NCBI RefSeq assembly: GCF_000648615.1 | Contig: NZ_JFZC01000034.1 | Coordinates: forward strand, 60,191 to 124,190 | Length of the DNA: 64,000 nt | Direction of reading: 5' to 3' | Origin: Sporolactobacillus terrae DSM 11697 | Lineage (GTDB): Bacteria; Bacillota; Bacilli; Bacillales; Sporolactobacillaceae | Shown here: in pieces, positions 23,956 to 32,207 of the stretch | Numbering within the stretch: the stretch's first letter is position 1 | How the letters are laid out: the number at the start of each line of letters is the position of its first letter | Notes under the pieces: model-generated | What the model saw: only the letters and a program-made list of their open reading frames with translations | Database searches by the model: none | Told to the model about the DNA's origin: nothing | Program-made: the position numbers and the translations under genes

Positions 23956-23970
23956 AATCATAATCATATC
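23956..23970. other. Candidate right attachment site within comGA
   Basis: The comGA reading frame keeps family sequence up to DPDMIMI and then diverges (RSKKHCYINV instead of the expected G-E-I-R-D). The 15 bases AATCATAATCATATC cover the change. The exact core cannot be fixed without the left junction or an empty site. Confidence 0.6.
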
Positions 23971-24606
23971 CGGGTCATGGCGAAGCAATGCGCGAAAGCC
24001 CTCCGCATAGGTAAAATGTGCTTTTTCATTAACTTCCATTTGGACGAAGGCATCGTTCTTTTTTTCAATTGGATCTTCAATTGTAATGACACGTGCACGA
24101 TAACGGCGCTGCAAGGTTGAAAGGATGGAGTAGAGCGTGGTTGTTTTCCCGGATCCTGTCGGCCCTGAAATTAAAATCAACCCGCTGTCATAAGAAAGGA
24201 GCGAGCATAAAGCTTTCTTGGCTTCTTCAAATACAGTTAAATCATCAATGGGCAGCTCAGTTTGTTGAGGAAGCAGCCGAATCACTAGGCTTTCTTCATT
24301 TGCAGTGGGAAGGATCGATGCGCGCAAATATACAAGATCGTGATTAATCACAACCCGCATACCTCCGCTTTGCGGGAGACGGCGTTCACCAATGTCCATC
24401 CCGCAACAAAATTTGAAATGATTGATGATTTGTTCTGCAGAACTGGGCTTAAGGACGCTGAGTTCATAAAGATACCCATTAATTCTTAACTCAACCAGTG
24501 TGTCTTTCTCGCGCGGCGTAAAGTGAAGGTCAGAAGCACCGGATTCATGGGCACGCTTTAATAAATCTCGACTTTTCTCAAGGGTACTGCTGTCGATTTC
24601 CGACAC
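23956..24606 (-). pseudogene. comGA: comGA, 5' part, interrupted by the prophage
   Basis: GTG at 24606. About 217 codons match the competence/type II secretion traffic ATPase ComGA: SDLHFTPREKDTLVELRING at the start, IRLLPQQTELPIDDL, Walker A LILISGPTGSGKTTTLYSIL (about 141-160), RVITIEDPIEKK (the Asp box) and LRHDPDMIMI (Walker B). The expected GEIRD, His box and about 130 C-terminal residues are missing; the frame runs into phage DNA. ComGA powers assembly of the transformation pilus, so the lysogen should be non-transformable unless the prophage excises. The rest of the comG operon would be beyond the left prophage end, off window. Confidence 0.93.
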
Positions 24607-24778
24607 AAGTTCACCTGCTTTCCTTTTGTTTGTGCAGGCCGACTTGATCTCGAAATACAGGGGTTTACTATATATTAATTCACCGCGTAAGGTTTCATTT
24701 CCTTTTTGAAAAGCTAACTTTTAAAAAAAGAGAGGAAAAAATTGCGTATCCTTTAAATTGATAATGGCAGGCAAAAAA

Positions 24779-24797
24779 CGCTCATTTCGAATGAGCG
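24779..24797 (-). terminator. Terminator after glgD-like gene
   Basis: CGCTCATT-TCG-AATGAGCG stem; on the minus strand it is followed by TTTTTT. The rest of 24607-24820 holds the comGA upstream region; AT-rich runs near 24,707-24,725 resemble loose ComK-type A/T boxes but with wrong spacing. Confidence 0.85.
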
Positions 24798-24820
24798 ATT
24801 GATCCAACCTATTAGCTTAT

Positions 24821-25960
24821 TCAAGGAATCCTATGAGGCGTCTGCTTCTTTTCAAGGACAAAGGGCTGATCCGCTCGTCCGGTTATTCGTGTATTTGGTT
24901 TTACGTACGTACCTTGTCCGACAATCACATGTTTTAAGTACACATTTTCGCCAATGATGCAATCCTCCAAGATGATGGAGTCTTCAAGATTCGTTCCTTC
25001 ATAAACTGAAACATTTCGATTCACTATCGAATGACGGATACAGCCATTCACCCGACACCCCTCACCGATTAACGCATGATATGGTGCAGCCTTAGGTCCA
25101 TAATAGGCGGGGACTTCGTTTTTCATCTTTGTCCCTATCTGATGGCTGCCTCCCAAAAGGGCAATCCGGTTCGCATCCTTGAGCATATCCATATTTGCAT
25201 CATAATACGCTTTTATTGACTGGATTTTTTTCATATAACCTGTATATTCAAATCCATAAGTGGAAAATTCTGCAACCGCCTGGTGCAGCGCTTCACGCAA
25301 ATAGTACACTTCATTTCTTGCAACTGAACAGCGTACAACTTTTATAAAAAGCGATGCTTTCATGCAATAAATTTCCATGTTTATCGGCACCCGTTTTTTG
25401 TCCAACGTTTCTTCTGAGACCATCCCCTTGATTCTTCCATTTTTGCTCATGTCCAGTTCTACAATCGGAAGGCTTTCACCCTCACTTCGCCGCGCCGTTT
25501 TATAGACAACGGTAATGGCTGCTTTTTGTTCGAGATGATTTTGCAATAAGGCGCGCAAGTCGATATTACACAGAACCTGTGCCCCCAAGACGACGACATA
25601 GTCTGAATCTGATTTTTCAACAAATTCAAGGTTGTCATAATAATTAACAAGATCTTCATGATTCTGTCCGTACCGTGATTGATCAATTCCCGGTGCAAAA
25701 AAGAAAAGGTCTCCGCTGATTCCATCGAGATCCCAATCGCTGCCGCTGCGAACATGATTATAAATGGAACGGTATTGTTCGTTCATAAAAATACCGATCG
25801 ACTCGGATCCGGCTGCAGTAAGATTCGACAATGGAAAATCAATCAGTCGGTAACTGCCGCAAAACGGAAGTGCTGCCAAAGGTTTGCTGACCGTTAAAAG
25901 CCTTGACGTTTCCATTGAGTCCGATAAATTAATTATGCCGCAAATCTTTTGATTCCTCAG
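24821..25960 (-). CDS. glgD: GlgD-like glucose-1-phosphate adenylyltransferase subunit
   Basis: Nucleotidyltransferase-type N-terminus and left-handed beta-helix C-terminus. The first ATG (25915) would drop the conserved start; upstream the same frame reads KICGIINLSDS before METSRLL, matching GlgD proteins. The only starts in that stretch are CTG codons (25960, 9 bases after GAGGAG, is best placed). LAALPFCGSYRLIDFPLSNL is the family core, and hexapeptide repeats appear near the end (SIILEDCIIGENVYLKHVIV). GlgD is normally the regulatory partner of GlgC in glycogen synthesis; no glgC, glgA or glgB is here. Either a rare CTG start or a gene decaying at its start. Confidence 0.8.
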   Translation of the reverse strand: MRNQKICGIINLSDSMETSRLLTVSKPLAALPFCGSYRLIDFPLSNLTAAGSESIGIFMNEQYRSIYNHVRSGSDWDLDGISGDLFFFAPGIDQSRYGQNHEDLVNYYDNLEFVEKSDSDYVVVLGAQVLCNIDLRALLQNHLEQKAAITVVYKTARRSEGESLPIVELDMSKNGRIKGMVSEETLDKKRVPINMEIYCMKASLFIKVVRCSVARNEVYYLREALHQAVAEFSTYGFEYTGYMKKIQSIKAYYDANMDMLKDANRIALLGGSHQIGTKMKNEVPAYYGPKAAPYHALIGEGCRVNGCIRHSIVNRNVSVYEGTNLEDSIILEDCIIGENVYLKHVIVGQGTYVKPNTRITGRADQPFVLEKKQTPHRIP

Positions 25961-26041
25961 TTTGATCAGCTCCTCATCCCGCTACAAATGCAAAACAAAA
26001 AAGTATACCATAACTTTATGCGTCGAACAGGGAATCAGAAT

Positions 26042-26079
26042 AAAAAAAGAAGAACAGCTGCTTAAGCTAGCTCTTCTTC
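26042..26079 (-). terminator. Terminator after the M23 peptidase gene
   Basis: GAAGAAGAGC pairs with GCTGTTCTTC (one mismatch) across a short loop on the minus strand, followed by TTTTTTTATT. Confidence 0.8.
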
Positions 26080-26091
26080 AAGAAAACCTCT

Positions 26092-27507
26092 TTAATTGAT
26101 ATAATTGAGCGGATTCACCGCACCATTGTGCGGCGGCGGTGTCCAACGTCCATTATAGACTTCAAAATGCAAATGTGATCCGAACGACTCACCGGTACTC
26201 CCCATTGCACCAATCGTCTGTCCTTGCGAGACGCTTTGTCCCTCTGATACATTGATCGCTGACAAATGGGCATATACGGTTGTCATGAGCTGTCCATTGA
26301 TCACATGAGAAATCATAATACAATTTCCATAACTGGACGATTGATAAGCTCTGAAGACAATCCCGTCGGCTGCCGCATGAATTGGCGTACCTGTACTGTT
26401 CGCAATGTCAATTCCCGGATGAAATCCATGATCAAATGAACGGTAGCCGAAACCTGACGAGATATAACCCGCGGCGGGTCTGATGAATTGAGCACTCGTA
26501 TTTGCCGAAGAAACCGTTTCAGCAGATGTTTGCTGAGCATTCTCAACCGTGCCGCTGCTCTGATTCGAATCTGAGTCGGCTGCTGCAGATGTACTGCTAT
26601 CTGCAGCATTCTTCGCAATTGCTGTATTCGTCCGCTCTGCTTTTGCTTTTGCCGCTTCTCTTTCCGTTTTTGCCTTCGCCTCTGCTTCTGCCTTCGCCTT
26701 TGCTTCAGCTTCTGCTTTTGCTTTTGCCGCTGCCAAATCGTCAAGCTGCTTTTTAACTACAGATTCTTGGGCACTCAATATGTCATGTTGTTCGCTTGTC
26801 GAAAAAACAGTTTTTTCAATGTCATCCGCTTGGTTTTGAAGATCTTTAAGTAAGCCTTGTTTATGATTATTCTCCTTATCTAAACTGGTTTTCATCGTGG
26901 TTAAGTTATGTAACGCGTTCGTTGTTTGCGCGAGAACATTCTGCAGCTTTTCTTTGCTGTTTTGTTGAACTTGTTTATCCTTTTTTTGATCGTTAATGAT
27001 TCGATTATCCTGATCTGTAATCATTTTAAGGGCCAGCAAGCGGTCAAGAAAATTGCCAAAGCTCTTCGCGCCCATGAGGACATCGAGATAGTTTACCGCC
27101 CCGCCGCTAATATACATCGTTCGAATCCGCCCGCGAAGAATCTCGCCCCTTGCGTCAATACGCTGATTAATCTTATTAATCGTCTTTTTCAATTGCTCCA
27201 TTTTCAGTTTATTTTGATCGATAACCGTTTGTGTGCTGCTGATTCTTCCGTTTAAGGTACTGATCTTCTTATCGGTAGCTTTGATCGCTTCAACCACCGT
27301 GTCTTGCTTGTTCTGATTTTTCGAGAGTTTTTGCTTTGATTTTGAAAGATTTTCCTTATTCTTTTGTTTTTGATCTTGAATCGTGTTCAATTTATCTTTT
27401 AATTGAGATTGGGTCGTTGCCGCGAAAACCGGTCCGCTGCTGACACTTAACACAAGCGAACATGAGAGGCATACTGATGCGACAATTTTTAACTTCGGTA
27501 CATTCAT
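26092..27507 (-). CDS. Secreted M23 (LytM) peptidoglycan hydrolase with coiled coil
   Basis: 471 residues from the ATG at 27507 behind AAGGGG. Signal peptide MNVPKLKIVASVCLSCSLVL up to about Ala29. Residues 35-260 are long coiled coil (KDKLNTIQDQKQKNKENLSK) ending in an Ala/Lys/Glu repeat region. The M23 domain covers about 355-470, with the zinc ligands in HPGIDIANSTG (His, Asp), a catalytic His in TTVYAHLSAI, and SFGSHLHFEVYNG (HxH). The layout resembles CwlO-linked or EnvC-type endopeptidases that cut peptide cross-links during growth or division. All motif residues are present, so it should be active. Confidence 0.92.
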   Translation of the reverse strand: MNVPKLKIVASVCLSCSLVLSVSSGPVFAATTQSQLKDKLNTIQDQKQKNKENLSKSKQKLSKNQNKQDTVVEAIKATDKKISTLNGRISSTQTVIDQNKLKMEQLKKTINKINQRIDARGEILRGRIRTMYISGGAVNYLDVLMGAKSFGNFLDRLLALKMITDQDNRIINDQKKDKQVQQNSKEKLQNVLAQTTNALHNLTTMKTSLDKENNHKQGLLKDLQNQADDIEKTVFSTSEQHDILSAQESVVKKQLDDLAAAKAKAEAEAKAKAEAEAKAKTEREAAKAKAERTNTAIAKNAADSSTSAAADSDSNQSSGTVENAQQTSAETVSSANTSAQFIRPAAGYISSGFGYRSFDHGFHPGIDIANSTGTPIHAAADGIVFRAYQSSSYGNCIMISHVINGQLMTTVYAHLSAINVSEGQSVSQGQTIGAMGSTGESFGSHLHFEVYNGRWTPPPHNGAVNPLNYIN

Positions 27508-27834
27508 TTATTCAAACCCCTTACGCAAACTCAGTTTATCAACTGATTCATTCGCCAACTGCGAAACAATGAAACAATGATTCTATCAATTTCAACATAC
27601 TTCTTATTATAACAACAGATTCGCCGATCGTCCGACACAATTCGATTACAACTTTGTTTCAGTTGACGAATATTTAGTAAGAATTGTTAATTATGTGTAT
27701 CAACGATTGAAATTTTCTGTCCACTCCAGGATCTTCCTTGTTTCTTTTTCTTGCAAAGAAAAATCTCACAGCCATGACTGACTGTGAGACACCTGGTACC
27801 TATAAAAAAACGATGCTCGTTTTTAGGCGATGAT
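27508..27834. other. Intergenic region, no gene seen
   Basis: Holds the upstream region of the M23 gene, AT-rich with a GAAACAATGAAACAATGA direct repeat near 27,563, and the terminator of the dehydrogenase gene at 27764-27789. No ORF with a ribosome site was found. Confidence 0.6.
27764..27789 (-). terminator. Terminator after D-2-hydroxyacid dehydrogenase
   Basis: TCTCACAG (27764-27771) pairs with CTGTGAGA (27782-27789); minus strand continues TTTTTCTTTG. Confidence 0.8.
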
Positions 27835-28797
27835 TTAATAGCCAAGTTCCCGATTCACTTGGTTTCTCAATGGTTTACCCGTGATGAAGTTTGTTACATT
27901 CTTCGCAACTAAATCATTTCTTTTTTTATATTTTCCCGGTCCAACACCTAAGGAATGGGAAGTAATAAGAATGTTCGGCAAATCCCACAAAGGATGATTT
28001 TCAGGCAGCGGTTCCTCAGCCGTTACATCGAGGGCTGCCCCACCGACTTTTCCGGAATGGACTGCGTCAATCAAGGCGCGCTCATCAACAGTCCCGCCTC
28101 TTCCGACATTGATAAATTGTACGCCGTCCTTCATCGCAGCAAATCGTTTCGCATCAAACAGATTCTTGGTTTCAGGAGTTAAAGGCAGCACATTGACCAC
28201 GAAATCCGATTCATTGAGGACGGGATCCAAATCATCCAACGTATAAACAGCATCTGCATCCTCAGAAAGTCCGCTCAAGTTGCGCTTTACCGCAAGCACG
28301 CGCGCGCCAAATGCCTTCAAGCGATGTGCGATTTCCGAACCAATGTCTCCAAAGCCGATAATACCAAAGGTCGAACCGTCAATTTGCAAGCAACGATCCC
28401 CTTCGTGCCAAAGATGACGCTCCGTTTGCTTGACGTACAAGGGAATTTCTCGAATTAAAGCTAAAATTAAGGCAAGCGTATGCTCAGCACCGATCACACC
28501 GAATACGCCGCTTGAATTGGTGAGGGTAACTTCTTTAGCAAGATTGGGATGATGCGCAAAATGATTGGCTCCAGCACTTGGCAGCTGCAACCAACGTAAG
28601 TTCGGCATCTTCTTTAGCAATTCTGCTGACGGCGCACCGATGAACGCAACCGCATCCTCCAAAGAAACCGAATCGGGAACCGTATTTGCATCGAGTTGGA
28701 CAAATTCATAGTGATCTTTAAACCGTTGTACAAGCTGCTCATACTCTGCTGCCGGCAATGAGAATTCTTGATCGAAGCCGAACACTATTTTATTCAC
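27835..28797 (-). CDS. D-2-hydroxyacid dehydrogenase, NAD-dependent
   Basis: 320 residues from a GTG at 28797 behind AGGTGACGG. The NAD-binding domain has FGIIGFGDIGSEIAHRLKAF (about 144-163, GxGxxG). The catalytic Arg is in VQFINVGRGGTVDERALIDA, Glu in ALDVTAEEPLPENHPLW, and His in NILITSHSLGV (the last a variant of the usual T-P-H). Such enzymes reduce 2-keto acids to D-2-hydroxy acids. The short first domain and LPSAGANHF segment place it in the broad, poorly specific group, not clearly the fermentative D-lactate dehydrogenase. Monocistronic by its own terminator. Confidence 0.88.
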   Translation of the reverse strand: MNKIVFGFDQEFSLPAAEYEQLVQRFKDHYEFVQLDANTVPDSVSLEDAVAFIGAPSAELLKKMPNLRWLQLPSAGANHFAHHPNLAKEVTLTNSSGVFGVIGAEHTLALILALIREIPLYVKQTERHLWHEGDRCLQIDGSTFGIIGFGDIGSEIAHRLKAFGARVLAVKRNLSGLSEDADAVYTLDDLDPVLNESDFVVNVLPLTPETKNLFDAKRFAAMKDGVQFINVGRGGTVDERALIDAVHSGKVGGAALDVTAEEPLPENHPLWDLPNILITSHSLGVGPGKYKKRNDLVAKNVTNFITGKPLRNQVNRELGY

Positions 28798-28948
28798 TAC
28801 CCGTCACCTGTCTTTCCTTTATTGTCAATTTTCCGAGATTACTTAATAGTATAGAGAAAAATAATCGATCCAGCTATCATCATGCTTGAAAACAAGTGTA
28901 TTAATTTAATGCTAAAATTGCATTGAAAACTTCGCCAAACCAGGAACG

Positions 28949-28995
28949 TAAGCGCTATCTACCAATTGACAAGTCGATCTGAAAACGGCTACTAT
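28949..28995 (+). promoter_or_regulatory. Promoter of the glycerol dehydrogenase-like gene with cre-like site
   Basis: TTGACA at 28966-28971 and TACTAT at 28990-28995 with an 18-base spacer. Just upstream, CGTAAGCGCTATCT (about 28946-28959) resembles the CcpA cre pattern around AAGCGCT. The cre likeness is partial. Confidence 0.55.
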
Positions 28996-29071
28996 ATAGT
29001 TCCAAACACCTGATGTTTCCAACACAAATAGAAAAAATCAGATCGTTATGTTTATTAAGGAGAGAAAGAAA

Positions 29072-30184
29072 ATGGCCTTGCAGCTTATTTCACGAATTGC
29101 CCCTCAAGAATATGTATTAGAAAAAGGTGCCTATGATCGGCTTGCACCTGAACTTAAATCGCGTTTCATTCACCGTGTGATCTTGCTTCACGGAACCAAA
29201 TCAATGCAAAAAGCAGCACCATATCTTCCCGATCTATCCCAGCAAGGGATCGAGGTCATTGATGTCTCCTTTAACGGTGAATGCTCGAAAAGTGAAATTC
29301 AACGCATGATCGACCTCATTCACAGCAAACAGGCCGATGCAATTATTGGTCTAGGCGGCGGTAAAGTTATGGATACCGCAAAGGCCGCAGCATATAAAGC
29401 CGGCGCAGTACCCGTTATTTTGCTGCCAACGATGGCAAGCAACTGTGCGGCATGGTCTTGTCTTTCCGTACTGTATAAAGATAACGGAGAATGTATTGGC
29501 CATGAAATTTATCAAAATCAAACTTTTCTTCTTTTGGTCGAGCCTCGTGTTATCTTTGATTCACCGATCGATTATTTTATCGCCGGAGTCGCAGATACCA
29601 TTGCCAAGTGGTATGAAGCAGACCTTCTATTAAAAAATGCCGACCGTAACAGTCTTGCACTTCGTTTTTCTCGTGAAGCAGCTCGTCAATGCTTAGAAAT
29701 TCCGCTAAATCATGCGGAACAAGCCATTGAGGATATGAAACAGGGAAAGCTCTCCGATGAATGGATTGAAGTCATGGAGACCAATATCATGGCAAGTGGG
29801 TTAGTTGGCGGATTTGGCGATGAATACGCCCGCGCGACTGCAGCTCATGCCGTTCATGATGCGTTGACCATTCGCAAAGAAACACACCATCTGCTTCATG
29901 GTATTAAAGTTGCATATGGTATTATGGTTGAACTCGTTATTGAAAAGAAATACGATGAAATGACTCGTCTTCTCCCATTTTATCGGGCACTTAAGCTTCC
30001 GTTTTGCCTAGAAGATCTATCGCTGGGTGCGCTAACCGACCAAGAAATTCATGACATCGCTGATTCATCGGTTCATAAACCTTTTTCCCTTATGGATATG
30101 CACCCGCTGAGTCCTTCAGTTGAAACGGTCTATCAAGCAATGATTGAATTGGAAAAATGGGCGGAACAAAATAAAGTGAAATAA
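29072..30184 (+). CDS. Glycerol dehydrogenase-like (iron/zinc alcohol dehydrogenase family)
   Basis: 370 residues from the ATG at 29072, behind AAGGAGAG; an earlier in-frame ATG lacks a ribosome site. Features: NAD site IIGLGGGKVMDTAKAAAYKA (about 90-109), PVILLPTMASNCAAWSCLSV (about 114-133), FIAGVADTIAKWYEADLLLK (metal-binding Asp), ATAAHAVHDALT and HHLLHGIKVAYGIMVELVIE (two metal His). This fits GldA and related enzymes oxidising glycerol or reducing small aldehydes. The substrate is not fixed by sequence. It is divergent from the D-2-hydroxyacid dehydrogenase. Confidence 0.88.
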   Translation: MALQLISRIAPQEYVLEKGAYDRLAPELKSRFIHRVILLHGTKSMQKAAPYLPDLSQQGIEVIDVSFNGECSKSEIQRMIDLIHSKQADAIIGLGGGKVMDTAKAAAYKAGAVPVILLPTMASNCAAWSCLSVLYKDNGECIGHEIYQNQTFLLLVEPRVIFDSPIDYFIAGVADTIAKWYEADLLLKNADRNSLALRFSREAARQCLEIPLNHAEQAIEDMKQGKLSDEWIEVMETNIMASGLVGGFGDEYARATAAHAVHDALTIRKETHHLLHGIKVAYGIMVELVIEKKYDEMTRLLPFYRALKLPFCLEDLSLGALTDQEIHDIADSSVHKPFSLMDMHPLSPSVETVYQAMIELEKWAEQNKVK

Positions 30185-30202
30185 CCAGCGCATGATGAAG
30201 CA

Positions 30203-30236
30203 GCACCGGAGGCAAAACATCCCCCGGTGCTTTATT
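30203..30236 (+). terminator. Terminator after gldA-like gene
   Basis: GCACCGG (30203-30209) pairs with CCGGTGC (30224-30230), followed by TTTATTATTG. Confidence 0.85.
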
Positions 30237-30346
30237 ATTGTTCTCATCAAACGATGACCCTTTGAAATCGTGCTCAATGTCCGGCAAGCAAAAAGACCGA
30301 CGATTCTCAGCTCTCTGTCACAATCGATCCTCTGTTTTTCCTAAAT

Positions 30347-31111
30347 TCATCCTTTCAAATCCAGATCCAGTTCAACCGGACAATGATCCGATCCATATAT
30401 ATCTGTTAAAATTCTTGCGTCGCGAATACTGCTGCTCAAGCGTTTGGACAAAACAAAATAATCAATGCGCCATCCGATATTCCGTTCCCTCGCATTAAAT
30501 AGAAATGACCACCACGAATAGGCATCTGTGCGCTCCGGATATAAATGGCGAAAACTATCAACAAAACCGTTATTAAGTAAAGCGGTAAAGTCCTCACGTT
30601 CCTCGATCGTGAATCCTGAATTTCCTTTGTTGTTCTTGGGATAGGTCAAATCAATCGCTTGATGGGCGACATTCAAATCACCACAAAAAATAACCGGCTT
30701 ATTCTCGTCCAGCCGCTTTATATATTCGGTAAAGGCTGCGCCCCATTCCAAGCGATAAGCAAGCCGCGTCAAGTCTCTTTTTGCATTCGGTGTATAGACT
30801 GTGACCAAATAATAATCTTCATACTCCAAAGTAATCAATCGTCCCTCTTGATCATGTACCTCAATCCCCATTCCATAGGTGACACGAAGGGGTTTATTTT
30901 TTGTAAAAATAGCAGTACCCGAATAGCCTTTGCGAACGGCATCATTCCAAAATTGATGATATCCTGGTGTATCGATCTGTACTTGATCCTGGTGGAGCTT
31001 CGTTTCTTGAATACACAGTGCATCAGCTCCTGTTTCTTTAAGCCATGAAAAAACATCCATTTTGCGCTGAAGCGCGCGAAAACCGTTGACATTCCATGAA
31101 ATGAACTTCAT
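30347..31111 (-). CDS. exoA: Exodeoxyribonuclease III / AP endonuclease
   Basis: 254 residues from the ATG at 31111 behind AGGAGAAACG. Motifs of the family in order: FISWNVNGFRALQRKMDVFS (start), DALCIQETKLHQDQ (catalytic Glu), GYSGTAIFTKNKPL, YLVTVYTPNAKRDLTRLAYR (Tyr), VIFCGDLNVAHQAIDL (GDLN), NIGWRIDYFVLSKRL (W-R-I-D-Y-F) and GSDHCPVELDLDL (SDH). Complete. It repairs abasic sites and 3' blocks. Confidence 0.96.
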   Translation of the reverse strand: MKFISWNVNGFRALQRKMDVFSWLKETGADALCIQETKLHQDQVQIDTPGYHQFWNDAVRKGYSGTAIFTKNKPLRVTYGMGIEVHDQEGRLITLEYEDYYLVTVYTPNAKRDLTRLAYRLEWGAAFTEYIKRLDENKPVIFCGDLNVAHQAIDLTYPKNNKGNSGFTIEEREDFTALLNNGFVDSFRHLYPERTDAYSWWSFLFNARERNIGWRIDYFVLSKRLSSSIRDARILTDIYGSDHCPVELDLDLKG

Positions 31112-31120
31112 TCGTTTCTC

Positions 31121-32140
31121 CTAATTGATTAATTTTTCTGCCGATGAACTGGGTTTAATCCATAGTTTACTAAAGTCCGCCCAACCGAACGCATTCAATC
31201 GGATTCCTGATAATGCTGCATTGAAGGTGATTTCTTTGCGGCTGTGGTATAAATAGATCAACAGCTGTTCGCTATTGAGATACCTTTCCAATTGTTCAAA
31301 AGCTTCTTGTCTCATTTTTGCCGTGCCTGCCTGGATAAACAAATCCATGAATTGATCAACACGGGCTAATCGCTTTGGATCAAGCATTCTGCGAATTAAG
31401 CCGCTTTGATCCTTAAATAGATGAATCAATCCCAGCTCTACATTTTCCTCAAGCACTTCTCCGCCAAGAATGATATCGGCATTTTCAACAAACTGATCAT
31501 TATAAAATTGATCCATCGGCCAAGGGATAGGTTCCAGACACACCCCAAATCGTGCTAGAGCATTTTTAATCCACGCGGCATCAACAGCAACAGGCTGATG
31601 ATTAAAATAATAGAGTTTTAATCGTTCGCCTTGATAAACACTTCGCCCAAGACATTCCTCTATTCGTTTTGCATCTCCAACCGCTTTCAACCTGCGTTCC
31701 GAATTGTTTGGAATAAAACTGTTTGACGGGCTGTATCTGTCGCCGCAGAGTTCGCGAAGCATTTTGTTGCGGTCAATCGCCGTGTTCATCGCTAGCCGCA
31801 ACCACTTATCCTGAAGAGGACCCGATCTATTAAGATTATAAATCATGTAGCTGCTGCCCTTTTCTTCAAAGCGCTTTGCATGTGTAGCGTGATCCGCCTG
31901 AATTTGCGCTACGTCATACATTTTTTTCGCGCCGACAAGTTTGGGTGCAACGTACAATTCAATCCGATCAAGCAGCGCGCGTTCACGGAAATAATCGGCA
32001 AACCGTGCCAATATGAGCAGCTGATTGCTATAGTGTACAATTTTAAACGGTCCGGTACCAATCATTTGTTTTGGGTGATACCCCGCATCAATACAACGGA
32101 CCTTAGTGCGGATCAAGCAGCCGAGCTCATCAAAACCACC
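31121..32140 (-). pseudogene. Truncated family 5 solute-binding / SgrR-type protein fragment
   Basis: About 340 codons match the C-terminal part of SBP_bac_5 proteins as joined to SgrR regulators: IGTGPFKIVHYSNQLLILAR, FRERALLDRIELYVAPKLVG, LRLAMNTAIDRNKMLREL, LKLYYFNHQPVAVDAAWIKN, and an end KEITFNAALSGIRLNAFGWA DFSKLW. The N-terminal half (DNA-binding domain and first ligand lobe) is missing. The open frame continues upstream only through the pncB terminator, which shows it is not a natural beginning. A 5' deletion next to pncB is the simplest explanation. Probably not functional. Confidence 0.75.
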
Positions 32141-32155
32141 TTTTATCTGGCATAA

Positions 32156-32197
32156 GAAAAACCCGAAGCTGCGTGAATTGTATGCTTCGGGTTTTTC
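32156..32197 (-). terminator. Terminator of pncB
   Basis: AAAAACCCGAAG (32157-32168) and CTTCGGGTTTTT (32185-32196) form a 12-pair stem, with T runs on both strands. It follows the pncB stop by about 10 bases. Confidence 0.9.
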
Positions 32198-32207
32198 TGT
32201 TGGATCA

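Larger units (their letters stand above)
1..23970. mobile_element. Prophage (siphovirus type), right part, inserted in comGA
   Basis: Continuous phage gene order: portal, terminase large and small subunits, late activator, methyltransferases, RecU, YopX, replication protein, SSB, RecT, YqaJ exonuclease, antirepressor, Cro-like and CI-like proteins, ImmA-like protease and integrase. The integrase lies at the right edge, next to a comGA gene cut in its coding sequence. The left boundary, with structural and lysis genes, is outside the window. Genes from 18,662 leftwards are on the minus strand; the lysogeny module from 18,808 is on the plus strand, the usual divergent switch layout. Confidence 0.95.

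Noticed and set aside
24700..24730. A/T boxes resembling a ComK site before comGA
   Set aside because: AAAA and TTTT are six, not five, bases apart, and no second box at a standard distance was seen.
26313..26756. Long open frames, both strands, over the Ala/Lys/Glu repeat region of the M23 gene
   Set aside because: Shadow frames of a low-complexity coding region.
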